DNA of 64,000 nucleotides from Uranotaenia lowii. Lineage: Eukaryota; Arthropoda; Insecta; Diptera; Culicidae. The DNA lies in contig NC_073693.1 in assembly GCF_029784155.1 (NCBI RefSeq), forward strand, positions 235,046,447 to 235,110,446, written 5' to 3'. The translations under genes and the position numbers were made by a program. Positions 32,872-43,962 of this stretch are shown piece by piece. Under the pieces are notes generated by a model, which worked only from the letters and a program-made list of their open reading frames with translations, made no database searches and was not told the origin of the DNA. How positions within the stretch are numbered: the stretch's first letter is position 1; each line of letters starts with the position of its first letter.

Positions 32872-34757
32872 CTAGCAGACCCGGTAAACTTCGTCTTACC
32901 ATGTTCAACTTGGCGTCCATTTTCTTTTTTTCCTAGTTTTCTTTACATTTCCCTTCTTTCTCGAATCGTCCCGCTCAATTCTATCAAAATTAAACCAAAA
33001 AATTCAAACTCAACTGGTCTTTTAAAATCCAATTTCTGTAACTTGTTCAATAAATAACTGTATGTTGATAATATGTATGTTTCATTTGCTGTATTCCATT
33101 CAGTAGATTTATTCCGTTTTGTTATATTATTTTTAATATCGGGACAATTTTTGGAGTATTTGCCGAATATTTTGCCTAACGCAGCGCTTGCAACTCCCAA
33201 TTAGCTTGGGATGGTGTATTTTTTTAGAGCTGAAGAATTAAAAAACATAAGAAAAGATTTTTTACTTACCATTTTCAAACAGCTTTTTATTCACCATCCT
33301 CATCCTTCGAAGCAGTTTGAATTAAAATCCATATTTTCACCAAAATTATTTTCAAAAAGATTCGCCTGATACTTAAATTATAGACTTTACACATTTGAAC
33401 TTAAAGTGTTCCCAAACAGCACTTGTCATGGCATTAAATGCCGATTTTGTGTATTGCAAATTCCTTTTTTTATTCAAGCAAAAAATGAAAATTAATTCCT
33501 TTGAACTTTAACCCAATGAATAAAAGAAACGATTGGTTTTGAAAAGAGAAAAACATATGTTTAGATATATTCACCCATTATTTTAAAGATTTTAATTGAA
33601 GCAGTTCTGATTTCAAAATTTCCAGAACATTGTTGGTGGTGATCTGCGATTTTATTAAGGATTGTGTTATATTTTTAAGATTTGATAACATTTAATTGAA
33701 AAGCAGATTTTTTTTTAAATTTAATAGATCGAAAAGAAATAATCTGTTCAGGCTTCGATGGTTTCATGAGTTCATTTTGTTTCCTGGAAATTATCATATC
33801 AACAAAACCTTAATACAAATTATGTATCTTTTTTACTGTAAATCTTAATTTTCAAAAATGAAACACCGGTCCAATCCTAATCACCACAGTTCAACTTTCG
33901 TATTCTCTGAAAAAAGTATTTTTTTCACAAAAAAATAGTTATGTTGACAAAAAGAAATATCGAAGATGCGTCAGTGAAAAGACTTTAAAATGAATTTAAT
34001 ACTTGTTCTTGTTTGTCTGTTTTATCAACTTTCATTTGTGTATCCTAAGTTTTTCTCCGGAATAAATTAATGCTTGGTACTTCAATTTAACTGAATGCTG
34101 TTCAACCAAAAGACCTTGATTTACAAAGACCCTTTTTAATAATTTTGGCCTTTCTGGCCATTTTGGAGATAAAATTCTTAAGTTGTAGATGTTTCATAGC
34201 TAAATGGCGCGATTTCACTTATTCCACCTAAGAAATTACTTAATTAATATTATTCTTAACACTTTCAGGTCATATTAAAAGTTCATCATAAAAATCTGCT
34301 GCCCCTGGAATATCAATCACAAAAAAACTGTTTAACAATAAGTGAATCAAAAGTCTCTTCTATATAGCCAAAATATGTAAAAGAAGAACACACTTTTCAT
34401 GTTAAGTTTGTACTTGAATTGTGTGTAAACAAACAGTAAACGTGTAAGCAGTTTTTTTGGTGAATGATTTTAAAAAAAGAGTTAAGTTTATTTAATCAAA
34501 TTTTTTTTGGGCCCAATAATTTTTAAATGAAGAAATAATGTATACATTTTTTTGTAAAAGTTGATAGTTTGCACTTGCTCTAGTCTACTTTCTTAATTGA
34601 AAATTCTTCCAAAAAATGCATATCCTCACTTTTTGTTATTAAAAAGTAGATTATTTTATTGATAACTTCAATTTACGTTTGCAAAAAATCAAATAGTTCA
34701 TTCGGCCTTTTAAAACTTCAATCCTATCTAATCTATTTCAAAGAACAGACTCTTGTT

Positions 34758-34816
34758 AAGAGGACGAATGACCAAGTTGGTTAAATCCTCTATAAATAAA
34801 CAAAATAGAACAGAAT
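34758..34816 (+). mobile_element. 59-bp non-LTR retrotransposon tail with 11-bp target duplication
   Basis: AGACTCTTGTT is present at 34747-34757 and 34817-34827. Between them lies GGACGAATGACC, AAGTTGGTTAAATCC and a TAAATAAACAAAATAG tail. Other family A copies have only one AGGCTCTTGTT here, so this is a severely 5-prime truncated insertion. Confidence 0.75.
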
Positions 34817-35217
34817 AGACTCTTGTTCAGTTAATGTTTCTAGCGTTCTAGGCGTATTGGATTATACGAAATTGGATGTAAAGCTTCCCAATTTCTTATT
34901 TTCAAACGTCCGCAAAGTGTCATAACATTATTTCATATTTATCTTTACCAAATTCATATTTTTTGGACAACAATTTACTACTTAAATTAACACGAATTAA
35001 AAATGGTTTCAATATTTGAAATAGTTTATGTGGTTTTAATTCGATCGATAAAATATCAATCCGTGTCACATCTAGGCGTCATTTATTACCATGTGCTGTG
35101 TACAAATAAGCAAGAAAAAACACATCACACGTGCATAAGAAATATAGGTACTTGGTTGATAAATAGGCGCCTTATTTTTAAATTTTCCAGCGATCAATGA
35201 ACAGTATGCTTTGATTA

Positions 35218-36070
35218 GGGGAACATGCCCTATAATGCGCCACCTAAGCGAATCGCTGATTTTCTATGTATTCCACGTACAAATTGTGTTAAAAATGGGT
35301 GCAATCGTTGAAGAAAATTGTTTTCTACAAATGCCTATGAATTTTTATTACTCAAATTGCTATAGATGCCTTAAAAACTTGATTTTTAAAAACCATATTC
35401 AAAGCCACAGAACAAAACTGTGTTGCAAATACGCGCCGCCGTGTATTCAATACGCGCCTAGCAGCCGAACACACCCGAAAGCAGCCGAAGACCGAAAACA
35501 CACCAACACTTACAGACACTTTGAATGAAAATAAAATCAAAATGGACTAATCAAAATTAAAAAAAAAAATAAAAGTTGATTTTTTGGGCTGAATTAACGC
35601 TCAAAATAAGGTTTTAGACTTTTTGTTCATTTTCAATGAAAATTGGCCTTTTTGAAAAATTAATGCTATTTTCAGCCTACTACGATTGGCGCGTTATAAC
35701 GAGTGCATGGGCCGTGATAAAACATACCCATAAAAATCATACCATAGCCAGTTCGGTATAATTTTTTAGCATTAAATCGTAGTTTAGATTCTCCTCTATC
35801 GATGTGTCAGAAAATACTGTCTTATTCATTTTTCTCTGCTTGGTGACACCTTATTAAAAGTGTTTTAAAATTTAGATCGAAATGAAGAAAAACCTAAATT
35901 GTGAAATTATCACGACACAGGAGCATTTTAAGGAAAAATTCATACTTGCCATGACCAATCACAGCCTTTAGATCAAATTGGTAATATTTTGCAGGCTTAA
36001 AATGCTTCAGATTCTTCAAAACAAGGGTGGCGCGTATTAGCCACATGGGGCGTTATATGAACTTTTCCCC
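35218..36070. mobile_element. TA-inserting MITE, GGGGAA ends
   Basis: TA flanks at 35216-35217 and 36071-36072. Ends are GGGGAACATGCCCTATAATG and, inverted, GGGGAAAAGTTCATATAACG. Sibling copies of element A read straight through TTACTAT at this point, confirming the insertion site. The internal frame at 35211-35528 spans the boundary and is not considered real. Confidence 0.85.
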
Positions 36071-36700
36071 TACTATTATATTGCAACGACGTTTTCCAGC
36101 GACGCCTCGCCCATGGAGACGAAAAACAAACCCCTCGAAGAAAAGAAAATCTATAAAAATGGATGCCTGACTTTTCAACTTCAGATTTTGGCAAAACAAA
36201 TATTATATGTTTTATTCGATCAGCAAATTGTCAACCTGAGTCACATCTAGGCGTCATTCATAACCATGTGCTGTAGAAATGAGCTAGGAATCAAGAACAA
36301 AAAAAAATCACATCAAGGCTTCATATCGCCACCACTTGCATTGAAAATAAGCTTGGTTGAGAAATACGCACCAAAATATTCTCACTGATCAGTATGCTAT
36401 GCCATGGTTACTATCTTCTAACGACGTCTGTTCGCGACGCCTCGACCTTGGAGACGAAAAACAAACCGCCCAAAGGAAAAAAAAAGTCTCGAAAAAATGG
36501 AAGCCATGACCTTTATTTCATTCAAAAAACTATAAATTTAATGATTTCGGACAACTGATGCGACTTTGTGTTGTTTTTATTCGATATAAACCGATTCGCA
36601 TGGCTACAGAATATTCTAAAAATAATTTCATTCGAATCGTTTGGGTCGTTTCGGAGGAGTAGTACTACAAACACCGTTACAAGAGAATTTTATATAATAG

Positions 36701-36956
36701 ATTTCTTTAGCATTAGAGTGCCCCAAATTACCTGACTTTTGAAAAAGTAATGCGCTGCAGGCTAAAATTGATCCTAGGTCAAGTACAAGATTCCATGTTA
36801 AATTTGGGCCAGATCGGATCACGGGAAGGGGTCGCTCAACGAGCCTGAAGTTTGTATGGGATTTGGATGCATTTTGTTCGGGAGATACATGAAAAACCAG
36901 TTGTTCATCAATAACTTTGGTTCCCATCGTCCGATTTTTTCAAAAAAGGTTTTTCT
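36701..36956. other. Short non-coding spacer
   Basis: No feature recognised between element A copy 3 and the next MITE. Confidence 0.4.
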
Positions 36957-37218
36957 TAGAGCCTAAATTATGAAAATATTTCATTCGAAGACTGCATTTT
37001 GATAAGAGTTAAGATAAAAAGTTATTAGGCTTCAAAAATGGGCTAACTTTTTTACGGTGGTATTCATAACTGTTAATGAGGCGTCGATATATTTGACTGC
37101 CCCTACTCATTAAAAAGAGATGAATACCATCCTTAAAAAGTTAGCCTTATAACTTTTTTATCTCAACTCTTATCGAAATTCAGTCTTCGGATGAAATATT
37201 TTTCATAATTTAGGCTTT
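36957..37218. mobile_element. Hairpin MITE, nearly a full palindrome
   Basis: GCCTAAATTATGAAAATATT at 36961 is mirrored by AATATTTTTCATAATTTAGGC-like sequence ending at 37215. Pairing continues through GAAGACTG, GATAAGAGTT and AAAAAGTTAT to a centre near 37085. Arms are about 105-125 bp. Confidence 0.8.
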
Positions 37219-37469
37219 AATAAACCTACTCAAAACTCAGTAACTCTACTCAAAACTCAGTAAAAACTTCAATTAAAGTGTACAAAATTCTTGGAACTAA
37301 GGAAAATGATCACTTTGCAAGAACTGAAAGCCAATTTTGTTCAATTTCCTTCACATATTCGTTGCTCAGATTGTGTTCAATAAGATATCTACGTTGTCTG
37401 TGATTTCAAAACGTTTTTTTATAAGTTAAGCATTAATTTATAAAAACAGTGACAAAAACAGCATTCATG

Positions 37470-38455
37470 AACAAGTGGGGGTAAAACTGGCACCCCGTGG
37501 GGGCAAGATCGGTACCTGAAATTGGTATTTAATTTTCTCAATATAAACAAAATGAATGACACTCGCGAAAATTCACAGTCGGTAGCGCATCAGCGAAACT
37601 CCGGATTGTTTTGTTTATTATTTTGACGTTTGACGCTGCACGATGGGTTTGATCAAGGCTGGTAAAGCTTCAGGTGTGTTCTTATACCAATGCACGGAAT
37701 CGTCCATCTTGTGACAGGCAATCGTAATCGTAGGCATGGTAGACGAACAATTCGCTGTCAAAAAACGCTCCGTCTCCACCCCCCACCAATGAGAAACTTT
37801 TGGTACCCCTTGCCTACTTTTCCTCAATATGCACCCACCCTACTGACCCACCCTAGGTTTGATGTATGTCAATATATCTTAAATAAGGTTGCCAGATTGC
37901 TCGGTTTTATCCGGGTTTGTCCGGATATTTGATACAAAATTTCCGAACAGTCCAGTCTGGCCCGGTTGCCTTGATATCATTGAAAAATGCTCGGATTTTG
38001 CTCAGATTGTTTCACTGTATTTGGCAAATCAATCAAAAAAAAAATGTGTTTTAAATTTTTTTTATTTAGCCACCAAGACCAAATTTGATGAGCAAGTTTT
38101 GCAAAAACCATCATGCAAGGTTTTTTAGGAGCTAAAAAAAACGATTTAAAATCTCTTTATGAATTTTGATGAAAAATTTTTTTTTTCAATTTTTTATCTT
38201 GATTTTTGTTAAGTAGTTTCTGAGTTTTGACAAAATTTGCCTGGATATTTCCTGGATTTTTGGTCGTCAATTTAAAAATGAAATGTCCGCATTTGACCAG
38301 GTTTTTATAAGAAATTCTGACAACCTTAGTCTTAAATTAGAAAAACAAACATAAACACTGTTTAAAAATACTATACATGTAGGATTTCTAGTAAATCTCC
38401 GAGGATGACGGTCTTACCCCTAATGACGGGCTTACCTTCGGTTCCCCAGCAAACA
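37470..38455. mobile_element. Possible GGGG-ended element hosting a small hAT-like insertion
   Basis: The left edge is GTGGGGGTAAAACTGGCACC with GGGGGCAAGATCGG. The right edge, inverted, is GGGGAACCGAAGGTAAGCCC with GGGGTAAGACCG. The similarity is loose, so the boundaries are approximate. Confidence 0.35.
37886..38330. mobile_element. Small hAT-like MITE with near-perfect 8-bp duplication
   Basis: CTTAAATA (37878-37885) and CTTAAATT (38331-38338) flank ends reading AGGTTGCCAGA and, inverted, AAGGTTGTCAGA. The interior repeats phrases such as GTCCGGATA and CTGGATTTTTGG. No open frame of note. Confidence 0.55.
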
Positions 38456-39919
38456 TTCAAGAAGGTATATCGCAGGAACAACATAATTATTGAAACAATT
38501 ATACTAGATGAAAAGACTGTATTAAACAAAAAGCAAAGTAAACGATTTTAAGTAATTTGAGTTAAACTAAAAAAAAAAAATCCTCGACCAAGATATGCAC
38601 TCCAGTCCTCCGAGTTCACTGTCCGATATATTACAACGATACCAACTCATCAGTTGATAGGATCCAACCGGTCAAAGGAAGGAAGGGAGGGACCGGATAG
38701 AGTGTCAATTGAAGGACCGCCCATTTATCATAAATCCGTTCATTTTTAGATAGCTCAAATCGTTAATGTCGTGTTAAAGCATATTCTCAATTTTCTGGAG
38801 ACATACTTACGAATTGACTTAACTGCTATCCGATTCAACTTTTTAGGGCAAAGATGTCGTAAATGAATGATAGAAAATCATTCCAAACCAACGTATTTAC
38901 GATGATTATTGATAAATATCCGGTTTGAATTTTCATTTCAAATACGATTTCATGTTAGTTGGGTTCCCTACCTTCGAAAATTCTTCAACAAATTTGTGTG
39001 TCGTTTTTTTAAAATGCCAAAATGTGCAAATAACGTCAACTTTCTTATCTTTCTTATTTTTTGGACTGTGACTAAAGAACTTTTAAGGATCAATAATTGA
39101 AATGTACGTTTTTTCACCTTTTTTTACATTTTATGTTGTCATTATCTTAAAAAATTTCAAAAAATATATCCTTTTAGGCAACGTATAGCTTCTAACCTCA
39201 GGTTTTGTAACCCTAAGCGACATTTTTTCGAGAATTTATAGCTGATCTACAGTATTTTATTTTTTTTCATGTTTTTTTTCTTAGATTTGGAAAAACGTAA
39301 AAAAACCTAAGTGTGTAGCTGAATATTTTACGGAAAATTTATTTGAGTTACATCACGAAGTTTATAAAGCTATAAATTTTGTACAAATCAGAGAGATAAA
39401 GCAGTTTTAAGCGAGGAGTTTTAATTTAAAACTCTCGATCTGATTAGGGAGTTTTTCTGTCTGGGCGTCTGTCTGGGTGCGTCCATAATGATGCAAAAAT
39501 GCAGGCAATGATGCAAAATTATAGTTTTTATTAATTCATTGAGGATCCCAGTAGATTTTTTTTTATTTTGGAGGGCTTGAATGAAGATACAAGCCGCCAA
39601 ACTCAAAATAATGTTAAATTGACACTCAAAAGCGGATCAAAGCTGAAAGAATCGTGTCCGAAAATCATGATAAGTTCCCACTTTTCAAAATTTTTTAGAC
39701 AATCTTTGTCTTAAAACTAGGAAATCTAATAATAACAAAGTTTTTCCAATAATCTCAACTTGCTTTACAGTTTTTAGATTGTTTCTGTGACATCAAACGG
39801 TTGATTGAGAATTCGGTTTCTACAATTCTTCAATATTTCATTTCTTGAACAGAAGTTACTTCATCCTTTCATTACATTGTTTTTATTTATTTCTGGAAAA
39901 TCATCCTACGTAAAAGTAG
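38456..39919. other. AT-rich non-coding stretch
   Basis: 38590-38720 is slightly GC-richer. No gene or element edge was recognised elsewhere. Confidence 0.4.
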
Positions 39920-40849
39920 GGGAGCGTGAGGTAATGTGGGCCACTATAAACATCTCTGCTGTGTGTTGAGATAAAAATCTCAATCCAACTGTCATCGTCG
40001 TCGCTTTGCGTTAGTATGTTTTTCTATATGTTATTTACTTATGTTTGTATCACATGCTTCTTTTACTTAACTAGCCTTGAAAAATTTACTTACATAATGA
40101 AACAAGCACCCGCTAATTGCATCTGTGGGAGACCTAAAGTATGAAAAAAATATGCTCGTACGCATATGATCTTAGTTTTGTCATGTTCTTTCACGTGCAA
40201 AAGGAATTTTCGATGAAACATCAATAAGTCACACAAACGTAACCAAATTGGCAAATCATAACTTGTGAGGAATCGTGGGTCGCGTTTTGTGGAGTGACTT
40301 GGGCCAACTAAATTTTGGTGTTTTTATACATTCGAAATAACGGTAGCCTTAAAGTTATATATAACTGTTGTACAAGGTCAAGAATAGTTTTCTTATGCCA
40401 AATAAAGAGTTGTGAAAAATATTTTGTTTGATGAACATAAATCCTATATAAGGAATTTTGCCGAATCGTTCGGGTGCCAGGAATTAGGATCTATTCGATC
40501 ATACACAACTCTCTTTCTTATTTCCTCATCAGAAATTGCTTTAAAATAACTAAATGAGTTATAAAATTTCAGTTTTGGGTAAACTCATAAACTTTGCACG
40601 TTATCTTGTCAATTTGGATTTGTTTTCCCACAGTTTCCCCACAGTTTTTCAAAATCCAAAAAAACCCTTTTTTTTTAAACAGACAGAACTCGGGAAATTG
40701 TTGTATTTAAAAAATTTATAAAAAAGTGACCTTATGATACCTTAAAAATGCAGGAAACCTTTCCAACATTTTTTTCTTTTAATTTCTATAATAAAGAAGT
40801 TATGGAGCAAAGAAAAAAAGTGGCCCATGATACCCCACTCTTCCCCATT
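39920..40849. mobile_element. MITE with GGGGAGCGTG ends
   Basis: The left end GGGGAGCGTGAGGTAATGTG then GGCCACT matches the inverted right end GGGGAAGAGTGGGGTATCAT then GGCCACT. TA precedes the left end; the right flank is AT rather than TA. Non-coding, about 0.93 kb. Ends resemble those at 35218 and 61284. Confidence 0.65.
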
Positions 40850-41264
40850 GTTTCAGATTTTTCATACATTAATTGTTGCTACTTTATTTCTTCATGAAAC
40901 GAAGGGTTAACAACTTTTTTTCAATTAAAAGCTAATTTTTCATCCTGAACATGGAATCGTTCTATAGTTTGTTTTGTGTTATGAATTAGTCTTTGTTGAA
41001 ACTCACCGGTTCGGTTTCGGATCCTTTTGAGCCAAAAGTTGGGATGATCGGAACGATCCGACTGCAGAAGGTTCCCGGTACACCGTGCAGAACCAAAACA
41101 CGGTTTGTTTTGGTTCTCCACTCTCTTTGTGTTCAATTCGCAATCGAAGAACAATGGATCAATGATTGCTGATGACAGGTGATGACAATAAACGCGGTAT
41201 AAATGTTTACATCATCACACGGTTAAGCGAGACAATACAAATTGGGTTCGTGGTAACACAACAG

Positions 41265-41451
41265 TGTTGCCGATATTCTGGGTAAGAATATCAAAGTACT
41301 CATTGAGAAATGAGTACTTTCCCGGTTAGGGAATATAAGATGTGGAAGTGAAAATTAGCTATCGCTAATTAATACAGTCGTATTCTAATGACCTAACAGA
41401 CGAAACATGAATAAAGATAACTCTATTCCACCACTGAAACCTGCGTTTTCA
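41265..41451 (+). repeat. Probable solo LTR, 187 bp
   Basis: Starts TGTTGCCGAT and ends TTTTCA, with ACAG duplicated at 41261-41264 and 41452-41455. It contains a TATAAG-like box near 41334 and AATAAAG near 41409, in promoter-then-polyadenylation order. Internal retrotransposon genes are absent. Confidence 0.45.
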
Positions 41452-41854
41452 ACAGTCTTCAACACCGGTTTTACCATTTTTGCGGAAACAAAATACCGAA
41501 TACCGGTTTTGAAAAAAAAAAAAAACGGCTCGGTAATACCATCCAAAATTACAACATACGATTTTTTAAACTGAATTTCTTTACCTACCTGAAAAAAAAC
41601 ATTTGAACAGACTCTTTGACTTTGTTACAAGATACCCCATTATCTAAGGAAAGTGAGAATCGCATGTTTTTAGAAAATAAAAAATAACTGAAGAACAAAT
41701 AATTTTTCTAACTACGCCAAACTGATGTTCCATCATCCTTAAAACTTTTGATGCCTAAGGGGTAGGATTAAATGTGAACATAAGTTTTTTAGAAGCTATA
41801 GAAGATGAAAATTGTTGCATGTTGTCCCAGTTGACGGTATTCTTGTGCTGGTGA

Positions 41855-42005
41855 TTATCAGAAAAGCTATCTGCAGCGTGAACTCCAACAAAACTGTGTT
41901 GAGATACTTCCTCGAATTGATGAATATGGACCTAAATGAACCCGAAAAATTTATATTGAGACTTGAGACTGATTTTGGTGATAACTGCAAGATAGTGCTG
42001 CCATC
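41855..42005 (+). repeat. Dispersed fragment, copy 2, protein-like
   Basis: Homologous to 776-925. Here the frame stays open through CSVNSNKTVL, MNMDLNEPEKFILRLETDFG and ends in CKIVLPSTT. Conserved reading frame between two distant copies suggests a former coding segment. Family unknown. Confidence 0.5.
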
Positions 42006-43525
42006 TACGACTTAAAACTGGAAAAAGTGTGGTTTACTGAAAAATCCAGGTTTTTGAATTTCATCCTATTTTTTCTTAGTTAAAATTAACCCAGAATGTT
42101 TGTTTCATCATTACCCGTCATGTTAATTAAGAAATTAAGCAGTTTTATGAACTATTACTGCTCTTATATCAAATTCCTTAGTTCTAGAGGAACATCTCTT
42201 AAAAACTCTTTTCAAACCTTTGGATTGCTGGAATACGTCAAAATATGCAGTTATCTATTCAATTATTTCGTACAAGCATTATTATCAACATTTATACAGT
42301 TAATTAAAAAAATATCTTGATTTTTGTAGAAAACCATAAGTGACGCTGTTCATATTTTAAATTTTTTTTTCCATATTTTTGTTCCTCAAAAAAGTAAATT
42401 TATTCTTGATTTATCCGTTGTACAGTTTAAAAAAGTTGATGAAGAAAATTTTGATTATTTTTAATTATTCATATTGGTGCTATTTTTGTTTTACTCAGTG
42501 TAAAGCTTCAATAAAGTGCCTTTGTGAAAATCACGACGGATTCAAGACGCCACTGTTCAATCAGAAGACGCACGCCCTGACGTTAAGAATGGGGTCACAT
42601 TTAAGACACGTTCCACCGTTGGATAATGACACTCTAGTAATTTTTTTTCCGCAGCATCCCTTTCTCCTTCGTGTAGTCCTTACGAGGCGTCAAGAACGAA
42701 AAAACCTAAAATAAAAAAATAAAAATAGAATGAGAAAGCCGGCAACCACTCGCGCCTCGCAAATCGTCCTAGTCCTCCATGAATGAACAAGCCGGGAGCC
42801 CACCAATCGGGAAAAACCGGCGAGAGCTCCGAAACGAGTCCCAAAGGTAGTTTAATTGGACTTTATTGCGGGATGGCCAGATGCTGGACGCGATTCTCCC
42901 TGAATGATCCGTCCCATTTATAGGGTAGCCGCTATTAGAGGCAATGTTGGTAGCGAACGACGGCAACGATATCGTTATCATTTTGAAGCTTTTAGGGAGT
43001 TGCCGGGAAAAATCGATTGGCCCTGATGAGTCTGCCCATTACAGAAAAATGTTAATCAAGGTGTTAAATTTTTATCGAAAATTTTGTAGGGCCGCTTGTC
43101 AATGGCAACAAAGAATTGATTGATTTTGGGGTACCAATTTGCGAGACAAATGCGCCGAACAGGTAACAGGAAGATACCTTTGTCAATAAAAGTTTTAAAG
43201 AAAGTTCAGAAAAACCTACCTTTCAATGTTTTCTTTTTTTTTGATGAACACATATATCCATCGGTAGATTGAAAAACATTGTTAAAAAAATCCGTTATGT
43301 ATGCTACATAACAATGTGCGACTGAACAACTGAATTTAATGTGCTTTCCAATTCGGAATATTTGCGATTTAATCCATTTTTGTTACACTGGATTGCAAAT
43401 TTATTCTATCTAATCTAAATTACTTGTTTTAAACGTTTCAAATTTCTAGAATCAATGTATGTCTCGTTTGAATCTTGTCTTGTCTGTTGGGGGATCTTTT
43501 TTTTTCTAAACTTAGATTGATCTTC
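42006..43525. other. Non-coding DNA with a GC-richer island at 42520-43010
   Basis: The island has no repeat hallmarks and may be unique host sequence. The frames at 42379-42714 (plus) and 42769-42981 (minus) lack motifs. The last part (43010-43525) is AT-rich and forms the target of the following RTE insertion. Confidence 0.35.
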
Positions 43526-43649
43526 GGCTGGTAAACGGTGGATAATGTGCAACACGAGACCCCATAGTGGTCATATCACCTCTTATTCACAACTCCTATC
43601 TCTACCTCCCCGTGGTGCCGGCTGGGATGCGAGTAACCTAAGCGGAGAT
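43526..43649 (+). ncRNA. HDV-like self-cleaving ribozyme at the retrotransposon 5-prime end
   Basis: The nested double-pseudoknot pattern can be drawn by hand. P1 pairs 43526-43532 (GGCTGGT) with 43617-43623 (GCCGGCT), with a G-U first pair as in HDV. P2 pairs 43598-43603 (ATCTCT) with 43644-43649 (GGAGAT). P3 pairs ACC (43604-43606) with GGT (43614-43616), closing loop TCCCCGT, close to the HDV L3. GG at 43624-43625 can form P1.1 with loop cytosines. The catalytic cytosine would be C43638 in CTAAG, as in the antigenomic HDV ribozyme. J1/2 has a 65-nt insertion, known from retrotransposon versions. P4 is weak. Cleavage would fall exactly at the target-duplication boundary, releasing the element's RNA 5-prime end. 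Confidence 0.75.
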
Positions 43650-43877
43650 CGGGTACCCGGTGGATGCTTTGGTCGCAAGCAGACTGAGAAGGTGGCCGCA
43701 CGCGTCTGTTCCCCAGGTCAGGGGCGGCGTGCAACAACAACCGAGCGTCTGTTCTCCAGGTCAGGGGCGGCTCAAACAGCGTCTGTCTTGCAGCAAGCGG
43801 CTGAATTTATGAAATGCGGCTCCTACCAGCTAAGTCCAAGATGGCAGCCCCATCGCGGGGTAGGGACTTTAGGCTAA
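43545..43877 (+). other. Leader open frame of the RTE element (110 codons)
   Basis: Starts at ATG 43545 inside the ribozyme and ends before the main frame, in a different phase. Gly/Arg-rich, with duplicated VCSPGQGRR / LFSRSGAA segments caused by DNA repeats. It could be a small ORF1-like product or untranslated leader. No domain recognised. Confidence 0.3.
43702..43790 (+). repeat. Leader direct repeat, 43-bp spacing
   Basis: GCGTCTGTTCYCCAGGTCAG followed by GGGCGGC occurs at 43702 and 43745, with a third partial GCGTCTGT at 43779. Such leader repeats are often part of internal promoters in non-LTR elements, an inference here. Confidence 0.7.
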
Positions 43878-43962
43878 CAACCTACTGCTCCTGATATCTT
43901 ATATTGTTACAGAAACTGAGAGAAGAAATAACCGAATTGGAACTTTGGCAACGACTTTTAGC

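Larger units (their letters stand above)
32872..36700 (+). mobile_element. Dispersed non-coding element A, copy 3, carrying two later insertions
   Basis: Head CTAGCAGACCCGGTAAACTT and the same tail (ACACCGTTACAAGAGAATT then TTATATAATAG) as copies at 16.7 and 19.6 kb. Without the 853-bp MITE at 35218-36070 and the 59-bp retrotransposon tail at 34758-34816 it would be about 2.9 kb, close to copy 1. Confidence 0.75.

Noticed and set aside
35211..35528. 105-codon plus-strand frame
   Set aside because: It starts outside and runs into the GGGGAA MITE, crossing its boundary, and has no motifs.
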